This document shows positions 10,344-18,231 of a stretch of 32,625 bases of DNA, piece by piece. How positions within the stretch are numbered: position 1 is the first letter of the stretch; each line of letters starts with the position of its first letter. The DNA lies in the NCBI GenBank assembly GCA_946481965.1, contig CAMLPN010000024.1, forward strand, positions 1-32,625, written 5' to 3'. Source of the stretch: an uncultured Neisseriaceae bacterium (GTDB lineage Bacteria; Pseudomonadota; Gammaproteobacteria; Burkholderiales; Neisseriaceae). The notes under the pieces were generated by a model. That model was given only the letters and a program-made list of their open reading frames with translations, had not been told where the DNA came from and ran no database searches. The translations under genes were made by a program, and so were the position numbers.

Positions 10344-10631
10344 ATGGAAGCAATTACAACACAATTAATCCCTACAGAACAAGGCGGTCGTCTGAGCGCA
10401 ACCCGGGACGGACAGGAATTAGGTCATTTGGATTTTAATGTATTGGCAGAAGATTTAATAGATGCCCATCATACTTTTGTAACACCTGAAGCACGTAGTG
10501 ATGGCGTGGCTGCTGCTTTGCTGGATGCCTTGGCAGAACACGTCCAAACTCACCATTTACGTCTGCGCGCAAACTGTAGTTATGTAGCTAAAATGATGCC
10601 TCGCCGCTATCCACAAATTAATTTAGTATAG
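10344..10631 (+). CDS. Small GNAT-like N-acetyltransferase (YjdJ/COG2388 type)
   Basis: The 95-aa protein resembles the short GNAT-related family of predicted acetyltransferases: GGRLSATRDGQELGHLDF for the first strands, HTFVTPEARSDGVAAALLDALAEH for the acetyl-CoA-binding loop and helix, and CSYVAKMMPRRYP at the end, where family members usually read CSYV..w..rhp. Its substrate is unknown. The ATG at 10344 is chosen because AAAGG (10330-10334) lies upstream at good spacing and the family starts there. An in-frame ATG at 10287 would add 19 residues unlike the family. A TATAAT at 10283-10288 is a candidate -10 and would place transcription after that upstream ATG. It is followed 4 nt later by the DciA-like gene, so the two form an operon. 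Confidence 0.8.
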   Translation: MEAITTQLIPTEQGGRLSATRDGQELGHLDFNVLAEDLIDAHHTFVTPEARSDGVAAALLDALAEHVQTHHLRLRANCSYVAKMMPRRYPQINLV

Positions 10632-10635
10632 TTGT

Positions 10636-11052
10636 ATGAATCTGGATCGTTTTAGCAAGAAAAATGCACAACTAAGGCATTTACTAACACAGTCTGCACA
10701 CTGGCAACGCCTGAATACTTATTTGAGACAGGAGTTGCCAGCAAATATGCACAATCATTTTACGGTAGCGTGTGTCCGTGCTGGCGATTTAGTCGTCATT
10801 GCGCATAATAGTATGATCGCGGCACGATTACGCATGGTCTTACCCACCCTCTTACCGGCACTGCAATTGATTGATGAAAGTATTGAGACTGTCAGAGTCA
10901 AGGTGCAACCTAAGGAATATCAGGCACCAATAGACAAACAAGCCAACCTCACCCCAACAGCGCGACAAGAGTTAGCGCGATCAGCAGACGCTTTGTCACA
11001 TCACCCTGAGCTGGCAGAAGCCCTACGAAAACTCAGTAGAAAAACCAGTTAA
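10636..11052 (+). CDS. dciA: DciA-like protein (DUF721)
   Basis: The 138-aa protein fits the DUF721 family. Its best-known member, DciA, is the ancestral bacterial loader or partner of the replicative helicase DnaB in species that lack DnaC/DnaI. The N-terminal half has the family pattern: a helix (RHLLTQSAHWQRLNTYLRQ), then LPANMHNHFTVACVRAGDLVVIAHNS and AARLRMVLPTLLPAL, a KH-like fold. The C-terminal tail is polar and probably flexible, again as in DciA. Position next to secA, divergently transcribed with a small acetyltransferase, supports the call. The gene starts 4 nt after the upstream stop, so translational coupling is likely. No clear terminator follows it. Confidence 0.75.
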   Translation: MNLDRFSKKNAQLRHLLTQSAHWQRLNTYLRQELPANMHNHFTVACVRAGDLVVIAHNSMIAARLRMVLPTLLPALQLIDESIETVRVKVQPKEYQAPIDKQANLTPTARQELARSADALSHHPELAEALRKLSRKTS

Positions 11053-11785
11053 AATTCTTCTAACCATAATGATTTCTATACGAGCTTACCGGTAGGGTTG
11101 ACTATTAGTTCCCGATATACAACTCATTTTTCTACCTGTTACCTATTCGAGACTAGCGATCACTATAAAATTTACTTTTTCCAAGGAAAATTTGTTGCTC
11201 TATAAATGCTGAAGCATAATTAAATTCATTGTTTGATCACAAATATCTGAAAAATAATTTTAATTTTAAAATAAATAATTACTTTAGCATATTATGTAAA
11301 TTTATTTCCGGGCAGTTTTATCTATCTAATGAGGATTAGGCAACAGTAATGGTTGCCGTTTAAAGCGTCATAACCAAATTTAAGCAAAATCAAACAGGTA
11401 TAAAAAAAATAATATCCATAGCTAAGTTGGTAAAATTTATTATTCTGCAAAACTACAATAGAAATCATATTAAATCTGAAACTGAACATATATTAAATAA
11501 TTTAAAAACCAAAGCGAGGCAAATGCTTCAATGTATATCAATTTCATCTATTAAAGATAGGCGATAAACTTAAGGTCAAATAACCAATATTGTTACTCAT
11601 GATAAATTTTTTATTCCAACCATTGTATCTGCTCAAAATAAATATAAAATGAATAATAATCAGTTTTGGTTTACTATCCAGCAACTACACAGCAACACCG
11701 AAATAACATGTATTTCAATAAATTAACCTAAAAATATTGGCTATCTCATTAAAAGCAATGATAACTGAAAGGGGAATATTCGGTT
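11053..11785. other. Long AT-rich spacer before the DUF817 gene
   Basis: This 733-bp stretch lacks any credible ORF. A short hairpin GGCAAC (11339-11344)/GTTGCC (11352-11357) lies in it, too weak to name. The DUF817 promoter is presumably near 11700-11770 but was not identified. Confidence 0.55.
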
Positions 11786-12689
11786 ATGAATCAGGATGGC
11801 AGTGTCACCATAAGTTCACAAATACCGTCTGCACAGCTAAGCACTCCGGCAAATCTGAATCGTCTTGACCGGTTTTTAATACACCCTCCTCCTATGCAAA
11901 TTGAAGGTTTGCAAAGATTTGTACTGGAATTTTTCTGGTTCGGCATAAAAGAATCTCGAGCCTGTTTATTCGCCGGGCTATTTTTTCTAGCTATTTTTAG
12001 TGTACCGCGCACAGGTATATTTGGAATTGCCCGTTACGATGTTCTGCTGGTTATTGCTGTGGTTATTCAATCATTGATGGTAATGCTCAAACTGGAAAGC
12101 TGGGCAGAAGTTAAGGCCATTACTTTATTCCATATACTTGGCTTTATACTGGAAGTTTTTAAAACTTCACCTGCCATTGGTTCATGGCAATACCCGGAAG
12201 CCGGCTGGAGCAAGATATTTGGTGTTCCTTTATTCAGTGGATTTATGTATGCAGCAGTAGGTAGTTACCTTATTCAATGCTGGCGTTTACAGAATATAAG
12301 GATCTATTATCACCCACCCATTGTTTTGACATTGATTTTATCGCTGGCCTTATATGCCAATTTTTTTACTCATCATTTTATTGGCGATTTTCGCTGGTAT
12401 CTGGCTGTTATTGCTCTGGGGATGTATATACGTACTACGCTGGAATTTACACCATATGACCGACCGCGTCGTATGCCAATTTTGTTGGGGGTTTACACTA
12501 ATCGGTTTTTTTATTTGGTTAGCTGAAAATATAAGTACTTTTTTTGGCATCTGGCAATACCCAAACCAGTTAGGGGCCTGGGCAACAGTTCATGTGGGTA
12601 AATGGGGAGCATGGGCATTGCTGGTCATGCTGACATTTACTATTACTCTGTTTCTCAAAGAAAATAAAAATAGGGTACATATTGTTTAA
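11786..12689 (+). pseudogene. DUF817 family membrane protein, frameshifted
   Basis: Two overlapping reading frames together give one DUF817 protein. The first frame (from 11786) runs to a stop at 12526, but after MPILLG it loses homology. The second frame, shifted by one base, continues with FTLIGFFIWLAENISTFFG and on to 12689. The break coincides with a run of five G at 12487-12491; removing one G restores a continuous 300-aa polytopic protein (about eight hydrophobic segments) with the family landmarks SWQYPEAGWSKIFGVPLFSGF and FGIWQYPNQ. DUF817 has no established function. AAAGGGG 10-12 nt upstream supports the 11786 start. The rest of the frame is intact, so a recent mutation, a sequencing error or programmed slippage are all possible. 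Confidence 0.85.
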
Positions 12690-13482
12690 ATTGAGTGTAA
12701 ATTTTATAGCAGTCAAATACAATCAGGTTTTGCCAAAGTTTGATTACTGATAGCCTATAAATAGAAACTTATATCATTCGTCGTATATTTAATTTCGTCT
12801 TATATGGAAATTTTAAAATAGTTAGATAATGGCGGAAATGTTGAATAGTTTGTCTATTAATGAATGCTGCAAATGATCAGCATTAGATCATTGGTATCCA
12901 CATAGAAATCCATTGATATATTTATTGCAAACGATAACTTTAGTATCAATTCGTAATAGTATAAATTATTAAATAACGATGTATAAAAAAATTCTGATAG
13001 AGATTATGATAAAAACAAAAGTATAGTGTGGTTGATATCACAGCCACTTTTTGGGATGAAACTTTGTTATAAAAGGATAAATAAAAAGCATTATTTCGCC
13101 GATTTTGGTTTTAGATGAATGAAATAATATTTATATATAAAAAAATCTTAATGGCTATTCACTAAAGTCTTTTTACTATTTTATACTGCTTATTAATCTG
13201 CATAGATAGCGACTATGAATATCAGCCTGACACAATTACCTCACTACAAACACACAGACGTGCATGAATTTATGCTATATACATTAAAATGTAATTATTT
13301 TGATCGAATGTTCATTATAATATAAGCATTATTCAGTTACTGTGAATGAACAATAAAATATTTTGCCTGATTTATTGCTATTAACTGGCTTATTGAAAAT
13401 AATCAATCTGATATAGTTTATATACTGGTGATTACTAAAAACTAACTAAATTGATGTGGCAAACTAATACAGAGAAAATTTA
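12690..13482. other. Long AT-rich spacer before the lipoprotein gene
   Basis: There are 793 bp without a credible ORF. It contains a 7-bp palindromic hairpin AATGATC/GATCATT (12872-12892) and the terminator-like hairpin at 13028-13052. The latter has no gene within 340 bp upstream. The lipoprotein promoter must lie near the right edge but was not identified. Confidence 0.55.
13028..13052 (+). terminator. Orphan terminator-like hairpin
   Basis: GTGGTTG (13028-13034) pairs with CAGCCAC (13041-13047), including one G-T pair, with a 6-nt loop, and TTTTT follows directly. It could end a small RNA or a long DUF817 transcript. A weak -10-like TATAAA lies at 12960-12965. Confidence 0.35.
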
Positions 13483-13950
13483 ATGGACAAAAAATTAAAA
13501 CACTTTTTAGTACTTGTTTGTTCAATAGTACTGATAAATAGTTGTTATTCTCATCGTCCGATGTTTTATAAAGCAAATATAACTTTGCAAGATAATGGAC
13601 AGGTTTGTATCAGCATACCTCTTCGAGAGGCACTTTTTGACAGAAATATGCTGTTTGATATCGAGTGGATAAGTGTACAACAACAAGGTTCAGCAGAAGA
13701 TGAAATGAAAAACTATAGTGATTTTATGCAGCCAAACCATAATTATTCAGTGAAAGCAGGAGAATGTATACGTTTTAATTATAATTTTCAGAATAATGTA
13801 ACCTATAAAATTGGTTTCAGGACAAAAATCCAAGACCCTAACAAACTTTCACGAGAAGATAAAATATGGGATATAACGGCAAGAATACAAACTGACAGTT
13901 CTGGTCACAGACAATTGCTGCTGGATAATGAAGCTGAAGAGATGAAATGA
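13483..13950 (+). CDS. Periplasmic lipoprotein, resembles putative T6SS immunity lipoproteins
   Basis: The 155-aa protein has a lipoprotein signal peptide: a Lys-rich start, a hydrophobic core, then the lipobox INSC with the lipidated Cys at 21. The next residue is Tyr, not Asp, so there is no classic inner-membrane retention signal. The mature part looks like a single beta-rich domain: KANITLQDNGQVCISIP early, then VKAGECIRF and a YKIGFRTKI strand near the end. This pattern (ITL..NGQVCISIP, then ..AGECI) reminds me of small lipoproteins annotated as putative type VI secretion immunity proteins. That is recollection, not a search result. No effector or T6SS gene is adjacent. The gene is monocistronic in AT-rich DNA, with GAGAAA upstream of the start. 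Confidence 0.6.
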   Translation: MDKKLKHFLVLVCSIVLINSCYSHRPMFYKANITLQDNGQVCISIPLREALFDRNMLFDIEWISVQQQGSAEDEMKNYSDFMQPNHNYSVKAGECIRFNYNFQNNVTYKIGFRTKIQDPNKLSREDKIWDITARIQTDSSGHRQLLLDNEAEEMK

Positions 13951-14261
13951 TTCCATTCAGTGTTGTTTTGCATTTGATGAAAATAAAAGCCAGATTAACC
14001 AAACATTCACCTAGCTAAAAGTAGCAGCCAAATCAACTCTGAAGATAAGCCTATATACAAGTTTTTAATTCGCTTTGAAAATAGTTTTACGTGTAAATTA
14101 ACAAATGTAATTAATCCATCTTGTCTGGGTTAATTGAATTTTATTATAACAAAGTAATAATTTATTTATTTTGCCATCGTGAAATATTGCATTGAGGCAA
14201 CTTTAGTGCAAATAGGATTTGAAATGCGGTAACATTACCGCACCTACTGATTTGACTGCGA
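13951..14261. other. Convergent spacer between the lipoprotein and second reductase
   Basis: The 311-bp spacer separates convergent genes. It holds the hairpin at 14225-14242 near the reductase stop and no visible ORF. No strong terminator was found for the lipoprotein gene. Confidence 0.5.
14225..14242 (-). terminator. Possible terminator hairpin after the second reductase
   Basis: TGCGGTAA and TTACCGCA form an 18-bp palindrome with a 2-nt centre, in practice a 6-bp GC-rich stem with a 6-nt loop. On the minus strand it lies 20 nt past the stop and is followed by TTTC only. The short T tract makes this a weak terminator or a protein site. Confidence 0.4.
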
Positions 14262-15041
14262 TTAAAAACCGTTTTCCATGACAATGTGTCCGGGCAGTTT
14301 GTTCCGGTGCATGGTATAGCCCATACTAAGCAAGGTTTTGAAGGTATCGGCAACCATAGTCGGATTGCCACAGAGCATAAACCGGGTATGTTGTGGAGAA
14401 AATTCAAGCTGCAGACCTGTTGCCAAATGCCCATTTTGAATTAAAGCTGGCACACGCTGGCTTAATGCCCCTTCAACAATTTCACGTGTAACCACAGGCT
14501 GCCATTTTAATTTAGTAATGCGCTCTGCCAGTAACGGATGCTGACTGAGCCCAGTAATATATTCCTGAAACACCAATTCCTTCGCGTAAGACACGGAATG
14601 AACTAAGCCAATATGTGTAAATCGCTCCCACAACGTCGGCTGTTGCAGCATGGATAGAAAAGGAGCAATACCACTACCTGTGCTAAGCATGACCAGATCT
14701 TCACCATCAGTAAATCGTTCAGGTAATAAGAATCCAAATGCTGTTTTATCCAATAAAATAGTTTGCCCGGCCTGCATTTGTGCCAGTAATTTGCTCATGG
14801 CACCATTTTCAACCAGAATGACAAAATATTCTAATGTATCCGCATACTCAGCTGAAACAATTGAATAAGCTCGCCAGATAAAGCCCTCACCATCGCGAAA
14901 ACCCAGGCGAGAAAACTGCCCGGCACTGAAACGGTAAGTCTTAGGACGAGTTATGGCAAAAGACATTAGTTTCGGTGTGTGTTGCTTTACCCATAACACG
15001 GTTTCTTCGGTAAATTTTGCTTCTGGTGCTGTGCTGCTCAT
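14262..15041 (-). CDS. Second ferredoxin-NADP(+) reductase-like flavoprotein
   Basis: The 259-aa protein belongs to the FAD/NAD(P)-binding ferredoxin reductase family. It has RAYS (57-60) for FAD, LSTGSGIAPFLS (119-130) for the nucleotide, and MLCGNPTMV in the C-terminal part. It is clearly diverged from the reductase at 6002-6778. Its C-terminus reads GHIVMENGF, ending on an aromatic residue where the other ends AFVDQ, so it probably belongs to another FPR subclass with a different cofactor or partner preference. It is the last gene of a minus-strand cluster after the J-domain gene (59-nt gap) and may be co-transcribed with it. Its physiological partner cannot be read from the sequence. Confidence 0.88.
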   Translation of the reverse strand: MSSTAPEAKFTEETVLWVKQHTPKLMSFAITRPKTYRFSAGQFSRLGFRDGEGFIWRAYSIVSAEYADTLEYFVILVENGAMSKLLAQMQAGQTILLDKTAFGFLLPERFTDGEDLVMLSTGSGIAPFLSMLQQPTLWERFTHIGLVHSVSYAKELVFQEYITGLSQHPLLAERITKLKWQPVVTREIVEGALSQRVPALIQNGHLATGLQLEFSPQHTRFMLCGNPTMVADTFKTLLSMGYTMHRNKLPGHIVMENGF

Positions 15042-15100
15042 GCCATTCTTTTCCTGTCTTAGCTGTCTGCCAGAATATCTGACAGGCAGCAGATGTGTGT

Positions 15101-15886
15101 TTACAGTCTGATATCTATGTCCTGATATTTACGACTCGGTTCAGTATTTTTAATTTGTATCCAGTCACTGACAGCCCATTTACCGTCGTTAATTCGCTGA
15201 TAATGCAGACTGAATTCTCCGTCACCAATCTTTGAAATGATAAACGTGTCTCCGGCCGGAATATAGAATGAGCGAATTGCAGTTAATTTGCCATCATACA
15301 GTTCATATAATTGGGCAAATACCGGCGATTGCAAGGACGAGGCATCAACAAGAAGACGATTATCTCCACGCTGGCGTAATACAGGATAACCAGATACATA
15401 AGCAGCTTTAAGCGGAAATTTATGATGGTTTGGTGCTGTCACTACCCGAGTTGATTCTTCTTTCACCTGCTTACTGCCTGGCGCTGGATATAACAGACGC
15501 CACCAAACCATGCCCATTACCATTAATATAGCAGCACCGATAAACCAGATCCAGATATGACTGCGCTCATTAAGGGTGATCATCGGATCCTGATAGTTAG
15601 GCAAATGAACAGGGGGAGCAAAAGGGGTTTGTTTTCTTGCCAGCAACTCAGATGAAACATGTGCCTGTAAGGCCTGTCGCGCAATCCAAATATCATGATG
15701 ATGTCGTTTTTCTGGATCAGATAAAACTGCGTAAGCTTGATTAATTTCTGTCATCCGCTGATGTGCCTGTGGATTATGCGGATTACGATCAGGGTGATAT
15801 TTTTGTGATAAAGCCCGATATGCAGCTCGGATAACTTCTTCGGAAGCACCCGGAGCCACATTCAATACATCATAATAATTCTGCAC
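15101..15886 (-). CDS. Membrane-anchored J-domain protein
   Basis: The 261-aa protein begins with a complete J domain (about 1-67) with the HPD tripeptide at 31-33, the motif that stimulates the DnaK ATPase. It lacks the Gly/Phe region and zinc fingers of DnaJ. A linker is followed by one hydrophobic segment at about 112-132 (IWIWFIGAAILMVMGMVWW). The C-terminal ~125 residues form a globular, probably beta-rich part with IPAGDTFIISKIGDGEFSLHYQ. J-domain proteins with a similar 'sensor-like' tail exist in other proteobacteria, but I know of no assigned role. Topology would put the J domain in the cytoplasm and the tail outside. It lies 30 nt after the PLP enzyme, likely in one operon. Confidence 0.85.
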   Translation of the reverse strand: MQNYYDVLNVAPGASEEVIRAAYRALSQKYHPDRNPHNPQAHQRMTEINQAYAVLSDPEKRHHHDIWIARQALQAHVSSELLARKQTPFAPPVHLPNYQDPMITLNERSHIWIWFIGAAILMVMGMVWWRLLYPAPGSKQVKEESTRVVTAPNHHKFPLKAAYVSGYPVLRQRGDNRLLVDASSLQSPVFAQLYELYDGKLTAIRSFYIPAGDTFIISKIGDGEFSLHYQRINDGKWAVSDWIQIKNTEPSRKYQDIDIRL

Positions 15887-15916
15887 AACTGTTTCGCTTA
15901 AAGTTTATATAGATTG

Positions 15917-17074
15917 CTAAATTAAATTATTTAGTGCCAGATTGAGATCATTCCAGATATCCTCAATATCTTCAATACCGGCAGAAATACGTAATAAGCC
16001 TTCTCGAATACCAAGTGCCTTTTTAACTTCTAGACTCATCCCACTATGTGACTGGCTAGAACTATGATTAATCAGGCTTTCTACCCCACCGAGACTGGAA
16101 GCCAGTCGGATCATTTTTAGATTTTTAATAACTGTATTGGCTGCCTGACGGCTATCTTCACGTAAATAAATTGATACTACACCACCAAAGCCATGTCGCA
16201 TTTGTTTACAAGCTAATTCATGGTGTTCATGCTCAGGCAAACCAGGATAAAAAACTTTTTCTACTGCAGGATGTTGCTGCAAACGTTTAGCCAGTTCAGC
16301 AGCATTTAGCAGATGTTGTTGCATCCGTACCACCAATGTTTTAATGCCACGCAATACAAGAGCACAATCCATTGGACCAGCAACACCACCAGTGTTAATA
16401 GAAACAGCACGTAATGATTTGGCATGTTCTGGATGTTTAGTAACAGCAATACCCATTAAGACATCAGAATGACCAGATAAATATTTGGTAGCTGAATGAA
16501 AAACAATATCAACGCCAAGATCTAATGGTTGCTGAATATAGGGTGTGGCAAATGTGTTATCCATACCAACAATGGCACCAGCCTCTTTGGCTTTTGCTGT
16601 CAACTGAGCAATATCAACTATACGCAAAAGTGGATTGGTTGGCGATTCCAGCCATACCATTTTTACTTGAGTTTGTTGGAGTATGTCTTCAAAATTAGCC
16701 AGATTAGTTAGATCGGCAAAGATAACATTAATTCCCCATTGAGCATAAACTTCAGTCAGTAAATCATATGCACCACCGTATATATCTGCCACAGCAACTA
16801 TCGTGTCACCCGGACGCAAAAATGTACGCCAGATAGCATCTATTCCAGCCATGCCACTTGCATATGCAAAGCCAGCACAACCATGTTCCAATTCCGCCAT
16901 GGTTTCTTCCAATATTTGGCGTGTAGGATTGGAAATACGCGCATAACGAAACGGAATATCTTCACCAATTTCTTGTAAGGCAAACATACTGTTTTGATAA
17001 ATTGGTGGCATTAATGCCCGGTTATGCTCTTCCGGGTGATAACTAGAATGGATGGTCTGAGTGGCAAATTTCAT
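15917..17074 (-). CDS. Cys/Met metabolism PLP enzyme (cystathionine gamma-synthase/beta-lyase type)
   Basis: This 385-aa trans-sulfuration enzyme of the Cys/Met-metabolism PLP family acts in methionine or cysteine synthesis. The Schiff-base lysine is K197 in HSATKYLSGHSDVLMG. D172 (MDNTFATP) is placed to contact the PLP ring nitrogen, and RYARISNPT (43-51) carries the tyrosine and arginine that reach the neighbouring active site. The C-terminal SSLGGVESLINHSSSQSHSGM region is also family-typical. Gamma-synthase (MetB), gamma-lyase and beta-lyase (MetC) cannot be separated confidently by eye; overall similarity in my recollection is to neisserial MetB-like proteins. It is the first gene of a minus-strand cluster and divergent from folE2, with the promoter/operator region between. 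Confidence 0.85.
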   Translation of the reverse strand: MKFATQTIHSSYHPEEHNRALMPPIYQNSMFALQEIGEDIPFRYARISNPTRQILEETMAELEHGCAGFAYASGMAGIDAIWRTFLRPGDTIVAVADIYGGAYDLLTEVYAQWGINVIFADLTNLANFEDILQQTQVKMVWLESPTNPLLRIVDIAQLTAKAKEAGAIVGMDNTFATPYIQQPLDLGVDIVFHSATKYLSGHSDVLMGIAVTKHPEHAKSLRAVSINTGGVAGPMDCALVLRGIKTLVVRMQQHLLNAAELAKRLQQHPAVEKVFYPGLPEHEHHELACKQMRHGFGGVVSIYLREDSRQAANTVIKNLKMIRLASSLGGVESLINHSSSQSHSGMSLEVKKALGIREGLLRISAGIEDIEDIWNDLNLALNNLI

Positions 17075-17203
17075 GTTTTCTCCACATCAAGCACATTGGG
17101 TAATTTCAAGATGCGCTTGCTTAAGTAGGTTAAGTTAATTTAATTGTAGGGGTAAGTTTAACATGTCAACTGGAAGCAAGCATTATGTCACTGGGGGAAA
17201 TAT

Positions 17204-17246
17204 TAAATCCGAGTGATTTGCTCGGATTTAGGGCATACAGTATAAT
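17204..17246 (+). promoter_or_regulatory. folE2 promoter overlapped by a perfect inverted repeat
   Basis: A -35 box TTGCTC (17218-17223) and a perfect -10 TATAAT (17241-17246) are separated by 17 bp. TAAATCCGAG (17204-17213) and CTCGGATTTA (17221-17230) form a perfect 10-bp inverted repeat with a 7-bp centre, and its right arm covers the second half of the -35 box. No T tract follows and it lies between divergent genes, so an operator fits better than a terminator. Binding there would block the folE2 promoter and could also affect the PLP-enzyme gene. Its CCGAG-N-CTCGG layout is not the Zur box known to me; a loose likeness to Rrf2/IscR-type sites is only suggestive. Confidence 0.6.
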
Positions 17247-17330
17247 TTTAAACCCTATTGGTCAGTGATGTCTGCACGAATGCATGACAAAAGACTTGAC
17301 GCTATTAGTTTGATAAGGAATATTTTTAGT

Positions 17331-18104
17331 ATGAGCGCTATTGCCGATGTGCAAAGCAGTGTTGATAAACGCAATATGCCAATTAATCAAGTTGGTATCA
17401 AAAATTTGCGTTTGCCTATTTGTATTGATTCTGCTCAGGGGACACAACAGACTGTTGCTGATTTGATGATGACCGTTTCGCTTCCAGCAGACCAAAAAGG
17501 GACGCATATGTCACGCTTTATCGAATTGATGCAGGCACAGCAAGGTAATATTAACTTCTCTGTCTTACGCCAGTTGACACAGACAATGGTACAAAAACTG
17601 GACGCCGTAGCTGGCAAAATTAAAATGAATTTTCCATTTTTTCGCCAGAAACATGCGCCTGTTACTGCTATAACTAGCTTAATGGATTATCAAATTGAGC
17701 TTTGTGGTGAGATATCGGCTGGTCAGTATCAGCAATCCATTCAGGTAATGGTACCGGTGACCAGTTTATGCCCATGCAGCAAAGAAATCTCAACTTATGG
17801 TGCCCATAATCAGCGTTCACACGTCACAGTTACCCTGATGTGTCATGATGAAATACGCGTAGAGGACATCATTGATTTAGTTGAACAACAGGCATCATGT
17901 TCGTTATATGCATTACTCAAACGTCCAGATGAAAAGTACGTTACCGAATATGCTTATGACAATCCTAAATTTGTAGAAGATATGGTACGGGACATTGCCA
18001 CAACACTAAAAAATAACCCCAAAATCATTTCATTTACCGTTGAAAGCGAAAATTTCGAATCTATTCATAACCATTCTGCCTATGCTCTGATACAATATCC
18101 ATAA
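17331..18104 (+). CDS. folE2: GTP cyclohydrolase FolE2 (type IB)
   Basis: FolE2 converts GTP to 7,8-dihydroneopterin triphosphate, the first step of folate synthesis (and of queuosine-type deazapurines). It is unrelated in sequence to the zinc enzyme FolE, and is known to work with other divalent metals. With the start at 17331 (MSAIADVQSS) the protein is 257 aa, and the catalytic and metal residues fall at C147 (SLCPCSKEIS), H159 (YGAHNQ), E216 (NPKFVEDM) and H246/H248 (SIHNHSAY), the numbering of the Neisseria gonorrhoeae enzyme. This decides the start against the frame opening at 17265. AAGGA at 17315-17319 is the likely ribosome site. The gene lies behind the promoter at 17204-17246. Confidence 0.96.
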   Translation: MSAIADVQSSVDKRNMPINQVGIKNLRLPICIDSAQGTQQTVADLMMTVSLPADQKGTHMSRFIELMQAQQGNINFSVLRQLTQTMVQKLDAVAGKIKMNFPFFRQKHAPVTAITSLMDYQIELCGEISAGQYQQSIQVMVPVTSLCPCSKEISTYGAHNQRSHVTVTLMCHDEIRVEDIIDLVEQQASCSLYALLKRPDEKYVTEYAYDNPKFVEDMVRDIATTLKNNPKIISFTVESENFESIHNHSAYALIQYP

Positions 18105-18231
18105 AAATGCATATCTACTTTATCTGAACGGATCTAAAAAAAAGTAAATAGGCGCTAATGGTGGCAGGGAAAATGATTTTACGACCATTTGCGATTGTTT
18201 TAGTTCGACATCCATAGTTACTTAATCCTAT

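Noticed and set aside
17265-17330. Upstream extension of folE2 by 22 residues
   Set aside because: The -10 box is at 17241-17246, the ribosome site fits 17331, and active-site numbering from 17331 matches the gonococcal enzyme exactly.
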